DNA from: Auraticoccus monumenti
GTDB lineage: Bacteria > Actinomycetota > Actinomycetes > Propionibacteriales > Propionibacteriaceae
Assembly: GCF_900101785.1 (NCBI RefSeq)
Contig: NZ_LT629688.1
Coordinates: 186,001 to 250,000, forward strand
Length of the DNA: 64,000 nt
Direction of reading: 5' to 3'
Position 1 is the first letter of the stretch, and each line of letters opens with the position of its first letter. Below are positions 1 through 10,657 of this stretch, one piece after another. The notes below the pieces were generated by a model. The model saw only the letters and a program-made list of their open reading frames with translations, ran no database searches and had not been told where the DNA came from. Both the position numbers and the translations under genes were made by a program.

Positions 1-169
1 CACCGGTGGCGTCACGACGCAGGGCCTCGACGGTGGAGAGCAGCAGCTCGTCGGTGACGACCCAGCCGAGCCGGCGCATCTCGGCGGCCACGTCGGCGGG
101 ACGCGCCTCGCGGCCCAGCTCGGCCAGCCGCGGGCGGAGCCGGTCCAGCTCGACCGTGACGTGGCTCAC
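1..169 (-). CDS. TadA/CpaF-type secretion ATPase, N-terminal fragment (cut by window edge)
   Basis: Only the first 56 codons are visible; the gene runs off the left edge. The GTG start overlaps the stop of the upstream ssd-like gene as GTGA, so the two are translationally coupled. The visible part is a helical N-terminal region ending in STVEALRRDATG, which matches the region just before the first conserved block of CpaF/TadA ATPases of actinobacterial Flp pilus systems. The Walker motifs lie outside the window, so the call rests on this short match and on the partner gene. The family powers assembly of type IVb pili at the inner face of the membrane. Confidence 0.7.
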   Translation of the reverse strand, partial: MSHVTVELDRLRPRLAELGREARPADVAAEMRRLGWVVTDELLLSTVEALRRDATG

Positions 170-1218
170 CGCCCCACCTCCGCGGCCAGCCGCCGCACCG
201 CGGCCCGCCAGCGCCGCGACGCGCTGACCCGGGCCGGCTCCCCCCGACCCACCCCGGAGCGGAGGCGACGGTCCTCGGGCAGCCGGGCCAGCAGCGGCGC
301 CCCGACCACCCGCTCGACCGCCTCACCGCTCAGCGCCGCGGCCGAGCCGACCACCGTCACCAGCTCCACCGGAGCGGCCCCCTCCGCCAGCCGGGGACGC
401 CGGACCGCCGCCGCGGCCAGGCCCGGGACGTCCTCGCGGAGCACCAGCCACGTCCTCGACGCCACCGCCAACCCGGCCCCCACCCAGGCCTCCCCGGTGC
501 GGGAGCAGTCGAGCAGGCAGACGTCGAACCAGCGGCGGACGGAGGCCAGCACCGAGGCCACCGCCGCGGTGGAGGGCAGCTGCACGCCGTCCCGTGGCAT
601 GGCCAGCACGCTGAGGCCGTCGACGGCCGGGAGCTGGGCAGTCAGGTCGCCGACCTGACCGCGGGCGGCGGCCAGGTCGGGCCAGCGCCAGCCCGGCACC
701 CGCTCCACCCCGGCCGCCAGGTCCAGCCCGCCGCCCGTCGGGTCCAGGTCGACCACCAGCACCGACCGACCGCGCTCGGCCAGCGTCCGCCCCAGCGCCA
801 GCGCCAGCGTGGACACCCCCACCCCTCCGGTGGCCCCGTTCAGCAGCACCACCTCCCCGCCCGAGGCGCCGGCCACCGCGGCCAGCCGCGACATCAGCAC
901 CCCGTCGGGGTCGGGCAGCTCGATCACGCAGGCGTCGAAGGCGCTGGACCAGCGGCTGACCCCGCCCCCCGGGCGGGTGAGCAGCCCGACCCCGGGGCGC
1001 GGCGGGAGGCCGCTGGCCTCCACCGCCTCCACCGCATCGACCCCGAGGTACACCTGGGCCGCGGTGGACCAGACCGGGCGCAGCTCCTCGGCCCGGCCCA
1101 CCTGGACGACCTCCACCCCGGCCGCGGCCGCGGCGGCCAGGAAGCCGGCCGTCAGCTCGGCGTCCCCGCTGACCAGGGCCACCCGGGTGCCGCCGGGTGG
1201 CCCGCTCGCTGTTCCCAT
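166..1218 (-). CDS. ssd: Ssd/CpaE-like (TadZ) MinD-family ATPase-like protein
   Basis: A 350-residue protein with a receiver-like N-terminal half (about 10-115) and a MinD/ParA-type half. The P-loop at about 128-138 reads NGATGGVGVSTLAL, so the usual lysine of KGGxGKS is missing. This is typical of the Ssd/CpaE branch, which localises septum or Flp-pilus components rather than acting as a standard ATPase. VVDLDPTGGGLDL is the following Walker-like strand. The ATG at 1218 was chosen because the homologous sequence starts there. The frame stays open for another 115 codons upstream, but that part is Cys/Arg-rich and resembles nothing known. It couples to the TadA-type ATPase through a GTGA overlap. 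Confidence 0.82.
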   Translation of the reverse strand: MGTASGPPGGTRVALVSGDAELTAGFLAAAAAAGVEVVQVGRAEELRPVWSTAAQVYLGVDAVEAVEASGLPPRPGVGLLTRPGGGVSRWSSAFDACVIELPDPDGVLMSRLAAVAGASGGEVVLLNGATGGVGVSTLALALGRTLAERGRSVLVVDLDPTGGGLDLAAGVERVPGWRWPDLAAARGQVGDLTAQLPAVDGLSVLAMPRDGVQLPSTAAVASVLASVRRWFDVCLLDCSRTGEAWVGAGLAVASRTWLVLREDVPGLAAAAVRRPRLAEGAAPVELVTVVGSAAALSGEAVERVVGAPLLARLPEDRRLRSGVGRGEPARVSASRRWRAAVRRLAAEVGR

Positions 1219-1588
1219 GGCCAGACCATCGAGATCGAGCGACGTGCTGACCTCCGGCGGCGGGCGCCTGTGGACGACGTTCCGCGGCGCCTCGGACCTG
1301 TGGAGGAGGACCCGCCGGGGTGCCACGCCGAGGGCCACACCAGTGGGGCCGGAGGTCTTCACAACGCTCGGTTCCAGGAGTACAAAGGAGACAGCACCAA
1401 CTCGACACGAGCAGGCACCCACGCGGCGATCTAGCCATCCTGAGTGGTCGTTGAGCAGCAGGCTTGTCCTGGGCCAACATACGAGTGCACGCCTGGTCAC
1501 CGTGCTCGGTCGAGCCAGCGGGGCCCGTCGGACTCGTCCACGGGCCCCGCGCCACGTGCCCACCCAGAGCCCGAGGCGGCACCGACCG
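1219..1588. other. Intergenic region upstream of ssd (370 bp)
   Basis: No gene is supported here. The interval separates two minus-strand genes and is slightly less GC-rich than its surroundings around 1370-1500. It holds two copies of CCTGTGGA (1267-1274 and 1297-1304) about 30 bp apart, and a CATACGAGTGCA sequence at 1478-1489. I see no confident -35/-10 pair, although a promoter for the ssd/tadA operon must lie here or further upstream. Confidence 0.5.
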
Positions 1589-2311
1589 TCAGCGGCGACC
1601 GGCCGCCAGGGGTGAGCGCTCGGCCCCCACCGCCAGCGCGTCCGCGCAGTGCCGGATCCACGCCCGCACCCCCTGCGCCGTCCCGCCGGCGTAGCCCTCC
1701 AGCAGCGCCCGGTAGGCCGACCCGCTCTCCCGGTGGCCCACCTCGGGCACCAGCGCGGCCCGCGGGTCGACGCCGTGGTGGATCAGCACCAGGTGCTCCA
1801 GCGCCCGCGCCACCAACCCGTTGCCCGCCTCGAACGGGCGCAGGGTGGCGATCTCGGCGTGGGCCAGCGCGGCCCGCAGCAGCGCCGGCGTCGTGCTCGG
1901 ACGGTGCAGCAGCCGGGTCAGCTCCAGCACCCGCTCACCGACCCCCGGCTCGGACCGCACCCGCCCCAGCGCCTCGTCCGGCAGCAGCCCCCGGGCCAGC
2001 ACCGCGTGGCAGCGGGTCAGCAGCTGCCCCGGGGCGCTGCTCACCAGGGTGGCCAGCTCGGGCAGCTGGGTCGACAGCCGCACCGCGCCGGGGTGCCAGT
2101 CCAGGCCCGGGTCCTCCTCCGGCGCCAGCAGGTCGTCGGCGGCCATGGCGGCGCTGGCCCCGGCGCCCAGCAGCAGGGCGCGGGCGACGTCCTCGGGGTC
2201 GATGCGCCGCAGACCGCGGTCGCGCAGCACCACGTCGGCCGCCGAACGCGCCGCCTCCAGCGCCGACGGCACTCCCTCCAGCCGCAACAGGTCCTGCAAC
2301 GGGTCGCTCAC
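1589..2311 (-). CDS. Fic-like protein with degenerate active-site motif
   Basis: A 240-residue, Ala/Leu-rich helical protein starting at GTG. Residues 157-169 read LRPFEAGNGLVAR, which aligns with the Fic motif HPFxxGNGRxxR. The catalytic His is replaced by Arg (158) and the first Arg by Leu (166), while PF, GNG and the last Arg are kept. Fic proteins transfer AMP or other nucleotide moieties to hydroxyl side chains; losing the His should abolish that activity, so a binding or structural role is more likely. Proteins of this type are often annotated simply as oxidoreductase next to ssd in actinobacteria. It is divergent from the methyltransferase gene. Function unknown. Confidence 0.6.
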   Translation of the reverse strand: MSDPLQDLLRLEGVPSALEAARSAADVVLRDRGLRRIDPEDVARALLLGAGASAAMAADDLLAPEEDPGLDWHPGAVRLSTQLPELATLVSSAPGQLLTRCHAVLARGLLPDEALGRVRSEPGVGERVLELTRLLHRPSTTPALLRAALAHAEIATLRPFEAGNGLVARALEHLVLIHHGVDPRAALVPEVGHRESGSAYRALLEGYAGGTAQGVRAWIRHCADALAVGAERSPLAAGRR

Positions 2312-2334
2312 CTGGCCAAGGGTGGCAGTCCCTC

Positions 2335-2340
2335 TAGCAT
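2335..2340 (+). promoter_or_regulatory. -10 box of a leaderless promoter (methyltransferase)
   Basis: TAGCAT lies exactly 7 bases before the ATG at 2348. There is no Shine-Dalgarno sequence, so the transcript probably begins at the start codon. Confidence 0.6.
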
Positions 2341-2347
2341 CGTGGTC

Positions 2348-3112
2348 ATGGCACCCACACGGCGATCACTGCACCCGGCCGGCGCCATGGCCTGGCTGGT
2401 CCCCGAGCAGGCCGCCGAGGTCCTGGACCTGGCCGGCGGCTCCACCGTCTTCGCCCGCGAGCTGCACCGTGAGGGGCACCGGGTGACGGTGCTGGAGCGG
2501 GAACCGGCGGTCGCGCGGATGCTGGTGCACGAGGGGGTCACCGACGTCTGGGCGACGCCGGTGGCGGTCCTGGGCCAGCCGGAGAGCCTGCCCTTCAAGG
2601 CCCAGCGCTTCGACGCCGTCACCGCCTCCGACACCCTCGACCGGTTCGCGCCCGGGCTGGCCCTGCCCGAGATCGCCCGGGTGCTGCGGCCGGAGGGGAC
2701 GCTGTCGGTGGTCTGCACGACCCGCGACGACACGGTGCCGTGGGTGCGCCGGCTGGCCGCGACGGTGCAGCAGGTCGACCCCCAGGCGATGCGGGGGGAC
2801 TACGGCCAGCAGGCGATCCGCTCGGTCGAGGAGAGCGACTGCTTCACCGCCGTGGAGCGGCGGGACTTCCGCAACTGGATCCCGATCACCCGTGACGGGC
2901 TGCTGGAGATGGTCGGGCGACGCCCCGCCGTCCGGGCCCTGGACGCGGACCGGCGCCAGGAGCTGCTGGGTGAGGTGTCAGGGCTCTACGACTCCATCGC
3001 CCGCTACCCCGAGCCGCTGATGCTGCCGTTCCAGTCCTCCTGCTGGCGGGCGCGGCCGGCGCCCTGCGACCCGGCGCAGTCCGGGGACGACGTGCTGCAG
3101 TTCACCCTGTGA
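2348..3112 (+). CDS. Class I SAM-dependent methyltransferase
   Basis: A 254-residue protein of the Methyltransf_11 type. The SAM-binding strand-loop is at about residues 25-34 (VLDLAGGSTVFA), followed by the acidic end of strand 2 (VTVLEREP). The SDTLDRF and LPEIARVLRPEGTLSVV segments are the post-II and motif III-like regions seen in ubiquinone/menaquinone-type methyltransferases. The substrate cannot be inferred. The ATG was chosen because it sits 7 bases after a TAGCAT box; a GTG two codons earlier is less likely. It converges on the RND exporter gene 18 bp away. Confidence 0.75.
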   Translation: MAPTRRSLHPAGAMAWLVPEQAAEVLDLAGGSTVFARELHREGHRVTVLEREPAVARMLVHEGVTDVWATPVAVLGQPESLPFKAQRFDAVTASDTLDRFAPGLALPEIARVLRPEGTLSVVCTTRDDTVPWVRRLAATVQQVDPQAMRGDYGQQAIRSVEESDCFTAVERRDFRNWIPITRDGLLEMVGRRPAVRALDADRRQELLGEVSGLYDSIARYPEPLMLPFQSSCWRARPAPCDPAQSGDDVLQFTL

Positions 3113-3129
3113 CGGTCGGTCCCTGACCG
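3113..3129. terminator. Short hairpin between convergent genes
   Basis: CGGTC and GACCG arms around a 7-base loop fill the 18-bp gap between the methyltransferase and RND exporter stops. It could serve as a bidirectional, factor-dependent terminator; there is no T-tract. Confidence 0.35.
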
Positions 3130-3130
3130 C

Positions 3131-6100
3131 TCACTCCAGCGCCCGGCGCGCCCGCACGGGCCCGGTGTCCTCGGGCACCGGGTCACCGGCGTGCTCTGGG
3201 TGGGCCACCTGCCCGTCGTCACCGCTGCCCTCCCCCGTCCCCGGGGCCTGACCGACCGCGGACCCCGGCTCCCGGGTCGACCCGTTGGCCGACCGCGAGG
3301 TGCCGGCTCCCGGCACCAGGACCGAGGCCGCCACCGGCCCGCCGTCCGTGGCGCCGGCTGCTGCCGGCCCGCCACCAGCCGAGGCACCGGCCGGTCCGGC
3401 GGCTGCGGCGGCTGCGGCGGCGGTGAACTCGGCCCAGCGCCGCTCCCGCAGCTCCCGCACGGCCTCCTGCGGGTCGGAGCCGGTGGCCTTGGCCTCGCGG
3501 CGCACCCGCCGCTCCTCGCGCCGGTCGGCCCGGCGCGAGATCAGCTCGTACAGCACCGGCACCAGCACCAGCGTCAGCAGGGTCGAGGAGAACAGACCGC
3601 CGATCACCACGATGGCCAGCGGGCCGGAGACGAACAGCCCGCCGCCGGTCAGCCCGAGGGCCATCGGCAGCAGCGCGAAGATGGTGGCCACGGCCGTCAT
3701 CAGGATCGGCCGCAGCCGCTGACGGGCGCCGTTGACCAGGGCGTCCCAGGCCGGCTGCCCCGAGCTCCGGTAGTGGTTCACCAGGTCGATCAGCACGATC
3801 GCGTTGGTGACCACGATCCCGATCAGCATCAGCATGCCGATCAGCGACGGAACCCCCAGCGCGGTGTCGGTCAGCAGCAGCCCGGCCAGCGCCCCGGTGG
3901 CGGCGAAGGGGATCGAGACCAGCAGGATCAGCGGCTGCACCAGGCTCTTGAAGGTGGCCACCATCACCACGTAGACGATGGCGATGGCCACCAGCAGGGC
4001 GAGCCCCAGCTGGTTGAAGGCGTCGGACTGCTCGGTGGCGACCCCGCCCAGCTCGGCCTGGACGCCCTCGGGAAGATCCAGGCCGGCCAGCCGGGTGGTC
4101 ACCTCGGTGGTCACCGTGCCCAGGTCGTTCTGGTCGGCCGGGGTGAGGGAGACGGTGGCGCTGCGCTGGCCGTCGGTGCGGTTCACCTGCGGGGCCACCT
4201 GGTCGTCGACCACCTCGGCCACGTCGCGCAGCGGCACCGGCCCGGTCGCGCCGGTCACCTCGTAGTCGGCGAGCTCGTCCAGCCCGACCGGGGCCTCCCC
4301 GATCCGCAGCACCACGTCCTGGCTGAGGCCGTCGACCTCGATCGAGCCCACCTGGGCCGGTGCCAGGATGCCCTCGAGCTGGGCGGAGATGGTGGCGGGG
4401 GTGAGCCCCTCCTCCGCGGCGGCGTCCTCGTCCACCCGGACGCTGACCACCGGCTGCTCGGCCACCAGCGAGGAGGTCACCTCGGTGACCTGGCTGATGC
4501 CCTCCATCTCCTCGGTGACGGCGGTGGCCGCCTCCTCGATGGCGTCCGGGTCGGTGCCGGTGAGGACCACCTCGACGTCGGTGCTGCCCCCGAAGCCGCC
4601 GCCGGCGCTGGAGACCGTCAGGGCGCCGACCTCCTCGTCGTCCTCGAAGCCGTCCAGCACCCGCTGGACCTCGCTCTGCACGGCCGCCTGGTCCGCGTCG
4701 GGCGCCGAGGTCAGGCTGAAGCTCGCCGAGTCGGCGCTGCCGCCACCCCCGAAGGCCGCCTCCGCGCCGCCGCTGCTGCCGACGGTGGTCTGCACGGTCT
4801 GCACCCCGGGCACCTCGCGCAGCTCCTCCTCGACCCGGATCGCCCGCTCGGTCTGGGCCTGCAGGCTGAGGCCGGGGGCGAACTCCTGGTTCACGGTCAG
4901 GGTGTCCTGCCCGGACTCGCCGAGGAAGGACACCTTGAGCAGCGGCGCCATCGCGACCGTGCCACCGAGGACCAGCAGGGCCACCAGCACCGACACCAGC
5001 GGGAAGCGCAGCGCGGCCCTGAGCAGCGGGACGTACCCGCGCTGCAGCCAGCTGCGCCGCTCCCTCGCCTCGGCGGCGACCCGCACCTGGTCGGCGTCCA
5101 CCGCACCGGAGGGCGACGCGAGGAACCAGTAGGCCAGCACCGGGATGATGGTCAGCGAGACCAGCAGCGAGGCGAGCAGGGCCAGGGCGGTGGTGACGGC
5201 GAAGGGCCGGAACAGCTCACCGGTCTGCCCACCCACCAGACCGATGGGCAGGAACACCGCGACGGTGGTGATGGTGGCGGCCGTGATGGCCACCGCCACC
5301 TCGCGCACGGCGGTCAGGATGGCCGGGACCTTGGGCTCGCCGTAGGACAGGTGCCGCTTGATGTTCTCGATCACCACGATCGAGTCGTCCACCACCCGCC
5401 CGACCGCGATGGTCAGCGCGCTCAGGGTCAGGATGTTGAGCGAGTAGCCCGCCACGCTCAGCCCGATCAGGGCGATCAGCACCGAGACGGGGATCGAGAT
5501 CGCGGTGACCAGGGTGGAGCGCACCGAGAGCAGGAACAGCAGGATGACCACCACGGCCATCACCAGGCCCAGCCCGCCCTCGGTCAGCAGGTCCTCGATG
5601 GACTGCTCGATGAAGGGGGCCTGGTCGAAGACGGTGGTGAACCGGGTGTCGTTGCCCAGCTCCGCCGACAGCCGGTCCAGCTCGGCGCGGACCCCGTCGG
5701 AGACCTCGACGGTGTTGCCGTCCGGGGTCTTGGTGATGGACATCGACAGGCTCTCCCGCCCGTCGGTTCGCGAGACCGAGGTGGCCGGCTCCTGCCGCTC
5801 GCTGACCTCGGCGACGTCGGAGAGGGGGAAGCGCTCGCCGGGACGGGTGGTCGAGGTGAGCACGACGTCGGCGACGTCCTCGGCGCTGGCCAGCTTCTCC
5901 CCCACCGTGACCGACAGGTCGCCGTCCCCGGACTCCAGGGTGCCCGCCGAGGAGCGCGCACCGGCGGCCTGGACGGCCTGGCTGACGTCCTGGCTGGTCA
6001 GCCCCTCCTCGGTGAGCTCGTCCAGGTCAAGGTCGATCAGCACCTGCGGGGTGGGGGCGCCGGAGACGGAGACCGCGCGGGCACCCTCGACCTTCTCCAG

Positions 6101-6589
6101 CGCCGGCACCACCACGTTCTCCAGGTCCTCGGCGAGCTCGGGGGCGGACCGGTCGCTGCTGGCGCTGACCACCAGCACCGGGATGTCGTCCACCGAGCCG
6201 GTGAACACCTGGCTGTCGGCCTCCTCGGGGAGGATGCCCTCGATCCGGCTGATCGCGGCCTGCAGGTCCTGCTGGACCGTCGACATGTTGGTGCCGTAGG
6301 TCATGTTGACCGTCACCAGGGAGGAGCCGGTGGAGGACTCCGAGGACAGCGACTCCAGGTCCTGCAGTCCCTGGACGGCCTGCTCGACCGGCTGGGTGAC
6401 GCTCTCCTCCACCACCTCTGGGGAGGCGCCGGGGTAGCTGGTGATCACCACGGCGGTGGGCAGGGAGAGGGAGGGGATCAGCTCCTGCTTGAGGTTGCTG
6501 GTGGTGATCACCCCGAAGACCATCACGAAGACGGTCACGAGAGCGATCAGCGCACGGTTGCCCATGCTGAGCCTGGCCAAGCCGTGCAT
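3131..6589 (-). CDS. RND-family (HAE1/AcrB-like) exporter
   Basis: A 1152-residue resistance-nodulation-division transporter. It has a first membrane helix right after the start, a large extracytoplasmic domain (about 30-330) and a membrane block (about 330-500) with the charged helix-4 signature RVVDDSIVVIENI carrying the proton-relay Asp pair. A second extracytoplasmic domain and a second membrane block (about 840-1010) follow. The family exports drugs, lipids or signals by proton antiport. No periplasmic adaptor or outer-membrane gene is adjacent, as expected in a Gram-positive. The last roughly 120 residues are cytoplasmic and Ala/Gly/Ser-rich, with low complexity and an unknown role. GAGGAG lies about 10 bases before the ATG. 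Confidence 0.88.
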   Translation of the reverse strand: MHGLARLSMGNRALIALVTVFVMVFGVITTSNLKQELIPSLSLPTAVVITSYPGASPEVVEESVTQPVEQAVQGLQDLESLSSESSTGSSLVTVNMTYGTNMSTVQQDLQAAISRIEGILPEEADSQVFTGSVDDIPVLVVSASSDRSAPELAEDLENVVVPALEKVEGARAVSVSGAPTPQVLIDLDLDELTEEGLTSQDVSQAVQAAGARSSAGTLESGDGDLSVTVGEKLASAEDVADVVLTSTTRPGERFPLSDVAEVSERQEPATSVSRTDGRESLSMSITKTPDGNTVEVSDGVRAELDRLSAELGNDTRFTTVFDQAPFIEQSIEDLLTEGGLGLVMAVVVILLFLLSVRSTLVTAISIPVSVLIALIGLSVAGYSLNILTLSALTIAVGRVVDDSIVVIENIKRHLSYGEPKVPAILTAVREVAVAITAATITTVAVFLPIGLVGGQTGELFRPFAVTTALALLASLLVSLTIIPVLAYWFLASPSGAVDADQVRVAAEARERRSWLQRGYVPLLRAALRFPLVSVLVALLVLGGTVAMAPLLKVSFLGESGQDTLTVNQEFAPGLSLQAQTERAIRVEEELREVPGVQTVQTTVGSSGGAEAAFGGGGSADSASFSLTSAPDADQAAVQSEVQRVLDGFEDDEEVGALTVSSAGGGFGGSTDVEVVLTGTDPDAIEEAATAVTEEMEGISQVTEVTSSLVAEQPVVSVRVDEDAAAEEGLTPATISAQLEGILAPAQVGSIEVDGLSQDVVLRIGEAPVGLDELADYEVTGATGPVPLRDVAEVVDDQVAPQVNRTDGQRSATVSLTPADQNDLGTVTTEVTTRLAGLDLPEGVQAELGGVATEQSDAFNQLGLALLVAIAIVYVVMVATFKSLVQPLILLVSIPFAATGALAGLLLTDTALGVPSLIGMLMLIGIVVTNAIVLIDLVNHYRSSGQPAWDALVNGARQRLRPILMTAVATIFALLPMALGLTGGGLFVSGPLAIVVIGGLFSSTLLTLVLVPVLYELISRRADRREERRVRREAKATGSDPQEAVRELRERRWAEFTAAAAAAAAGPAGASAGGGPAAAGATDGGPVAASVLVPGAGTSRSANGSTREPGSAVGQAPGTGEGSGDDGQVAHPEHAGDPVPEDTGPVRARRALE

Positions 6590-6756
6590 GTGTCGAACTC
6601 TCCTCGGGGGTAGCAGCCGCGCCCAGTCTCCCCCATCACGGAAGGGGTCGACACGGTGATGACCCCCACCCGACCCCGACCCGCCCCCGGGTCCCGGCAG
6701 ACGGCGACCCCCGTGCCTAGACTGGCCACGACCCCGGCAACCGGTCAGGAGCGACG

Positions 6757-7242
6757 ATGACCCAGACCCAGGCCACCTGTGAGGACGACACGATGGCGCA
6801 GAGCCGGTGGCTGCTGCCCGGGGTCCGGCTGAGGACGGCGATCGGGTTGACCGTGCTGGTGGTGGCCATGCTGGTGCTGGCCATCGTCTCCACGCTGCAG
6901 CCGCTGCTGACCGAGAGCCCGCTGCCGGCCCGGATCGTCTTCCTGGTGGTGGCCGTGGCCGGCCTCCCGTTCTGCCTCGCCGCCTGGCGCCTGCGCCGGA
7001 TCGAGATCGCGCTGGAGGACGAGGGCGTCCGCATCGGGCACATCGTCGGCAGCCGGCTCACCCCCTGGGGCGAGATCACCCGGGCCGAGCGCCGCGAGGG
7101 CGTCTTCGGCGTCCGGGTGGTGCTCCGCCACGACGACGAGCAGCTGGACGACACCGTGCTCAACGGGATCTTCGAGCACCGGGCGGACGAGGTGGTGGCG
7201 GCGATCAACGCGCGTCTCGACGCCGGTGCCGTCCAGGGCTGA
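6757..7242 (+). CDS. PH-domain-like two-helix membrane protein
   Basis: A 161-residue protein with two adjacent membrane helices (about residues 25-46 and 55-76, LTVLVVAMLVLAIVST and RIVFLVVAVAGLPFCL). A bacterial PH-like domain follows (IEIALEDEGVRIGHIVGSR, then WGEITRAERRE). Such proteins are common in actinobacteria and have no defined function. The ATG is preceded by AGGAG with good spacing, and a TAGACT -10 box lies at 6718-6723. It is divergent from the RND exporter gene and upstream of acs. Confidence 0.65.
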   Translation: MTQTQATCEDDTMAQSRWLLPGVRLRTAIGLTVLVVAMLVLAIVSTLQPLLTESPLPARIVFLVVAVAGLPFCLAAWRLRRIEIALEDEGVRIGHIVGSRLTPWGEITRAERREGVFGVRVVLRHDDEQLDDTVLNGIFEHRADEVVAAINARLDAGAVQG

Positions 7243-7331
7243 CGCCCCCCGCCCGCCACCGCTAGCCTCTGGGAGGGCGCCGTGGCCGAGGCCACGCGTG
7301 CCAGACGACGCGTTCACCTGGAGAGGCAGTC

Positions 7332-9287
<1,956 letters not shown>

Positions 9288-9293
9288 GGGCCC

Positions 9294-9309
9294 GGCCGGT
9301 CGCCCGGCC
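9294..9309. terminator. Hairpin between convergent acsA and membrane-protein gene
   Basis: GGCCGG and CCGGCC arms flank a TCGC loop in the 25-bp gap between convergent stops. It is suited to end transcription in both directions; there is no T-tract. Confidence 0.4.
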
Positions 9310-9312
9310 CGG

Positions 9313-10470
9313 TCACTGCACCACGACGAAGGTCTCGAGCGCGGGCAGGGCGACGTCGAGAGGCGTCGTCTCGCCGGTGGCCGGGTCGACGGCCACCAGC
9401 AGACCCGACTCCAGCGCGAGGAGCGCGCTGCTGTCGGGGAGCCAGGGCGCTCCCGTGCCGGCGGTGCGTGCGGCGCCGGTGGTCAGGGCCGGGATGTCGG
9501 CCACCGGCTCCCCGGTGCGCAGGTCGACCAGCCGCGAGACCAGCGTGCTCTCGTCCCGGACGACGGTCTCGGCCAGCCACCGGTGGTCCGGGGAGATGGA
9601 CCCGCCCAGGCCGCCACCGTGACCCGGCTCCTCGCGGAGCACCACCCCGCCCTCCCCGTCCCGGTCGGTGACCAGCTGCCGGCACCGCAGGTCGTCGTCG
9701 CACTCCTCGACCAGCAGCCGGTCCGCACCGACGGCGGCGACCGCCCCGTCGACGAGGAGGACCGGCTCGAGGTCGGCGCCGATCCGCCACGTCCGCCCCA
9801 GGTGGGTGAGCAGCAGCTCGCCGTCCAGCGCGGGCTGCACGCTCCCCGGCACCCGCACCTCGTCGACCACCTCCCCGCTGACGGTGTGCAGGACCACCGC
9901 CGTCTCCGCCCCCCGGCGGGTCAGGGCCCAGAGGCGTCCTCCGGGAGCGGGCAGCAGCTGCCCGGCCGCCCGCAGCGGGTCGGCGAGATCGCGGGCGGGG
10001 CGACCCTCGGGGTAGAGGAAGCGGGTACCCGAGCCGACCGTGGCGGTGTCGTCGCTGACCACCGCGCCGGGGACGGCCACCAGGTCGACCCCGCCGCCAC
10101 CGGAGGCCCCCGCCGGGGTGGGCGTGAGCACGACCCGGCCCGAGCCGAGGTCGAGGCGGTAGACGCCGTCGCGGCCCAGGGCGTGCACGACGTAGGAGTC
10201 GGGCACCCCGGCCACGATCGGCGGGCCGTCGCGGAGCGTGACCGGCCGCGGGTCGGCCGGTGACGCGGGCACCGGCGCCGGCGACTCGGCCGACGCGCTG
10301 GGGTCCGGCCGCGGGGAGGGTCGGCCGCGGTCCTGGGCGACCAGCACCGCGACGACCAGCAGCACCACCAGCGCCCCCACCAGCACCACCACCACCCGAC
10401 GTCGTGGCGGCAGCGAGGGCGGCGGGTAGGAGTCCAGCAGCTCCCGCTCGCCCGGGTCGTCCTCGGCCAT
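9313..10470 (-). CDS. Membrane-anchored extracytoplasmic protein, beta-propeller-like
   Basis: A 385-residue protein with a short Pro-rich cytoplasmic N-terminus and one membrane helix (about 26-46, VVVVLVGALVVLLVVAVLVA). A Pro/Ser-rich linker follows, and then repeated beta-rich segments that look like propeller blades (for example VHALGRDGVYRLDLGSGRVV and GTGAPWLPDSSALLALESG). It has a single Cys pair (EECDDDLRCRQ). No catalytic motif is recognised. Function unknown; a surface sensor or scaffold is possible. Confidence 0.55.
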   Translation of the reverse strand: MAEDDPGERELLDSYPPPSLPPRRRVVVVLVGALVVLLVVAVLVAQDRGRPSPRPDPSASAESPAPVPASPADPRPVTLRDGPPIVAGVPDSYVVHALGRDGVYRLDLGSGRVVLTPTPAGASGGGGVDLVAVPGAVVSDDTATVGSGTRFLYPEGRPARDLADPLRAAGQLLPAPGGRLWALTRRGAETAVVLHTVSGEVVDEVRVPGSVQPALDGELLLTHLGRTWRIGADLEPVLLVDGAVAAVGADRLLVEECDDDLRCRQLVTDRDGEGGVVLREEPGHGGGLGGSISPDHRWLAETVVRDESTLVSRLVDLRTGEPVADIPALTTGAARTAGTGAPWLPDSSALLALESGLLVAVDPATGETTPLDVALPALETFVVVQ

Positions 10471-10476
10471 GGTCGG

Positions 10477-10482
10477 ACGCTA
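10477..10482 (-). promoter_or_regulatory. -10 box of a leaderless promoter (membrane-anchored protein)
   Basis: TAGCGT on the minus strand is followed by 6 bases and the ATG at 10470. There is no ribosome-binding site. Confidence 0.6.
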
Positions 10483-10657
10483 CAAGCCGCCGGGGGCCGA
10501 GCCACCGCAGGCGTGCGACCGGCCCGGGCCCGTGACGGTCCGGACCCGTCCCACGTCCTCGGGTGTCGTCGAGCACTGCGTCGGGCCGGATAAGGTGGTC
10601 CGCGGTGTGCCGGGAAGTCTGGTCGGCGGACGAATCGACGACCCCTCAGGAGCCCAC

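Noticed and set aside
1267-1304. Two CCTGTGGA copies resembling DnaA-box cores
   Set aside because: Only partial matches to the DnaA box, no AT-rich unwinding region, and no dnaA/dnaN nearby. Not an origin.
1478-1489. CATACGAGTGCA, close to the LacI-type operator
   Set aside because: It lies about 260 bp from the ssd start in an unrelated region with no catabolic gene. A chance near-match is more likely than a fifth site.
1219-1563. In-frame extension of ssd back to 1563
   Set aside because: The extra 115 residues are Cys/Arg-rich and unlike Ssd proteins. The frame is open by chance in GC-rich DNA.
3191-6613. Long open frame opposite the RND exporter
   Set aside because: His/Gly/Asp-rich composition typical of an antisense shadow; the minus-strand RND family match is decisive.
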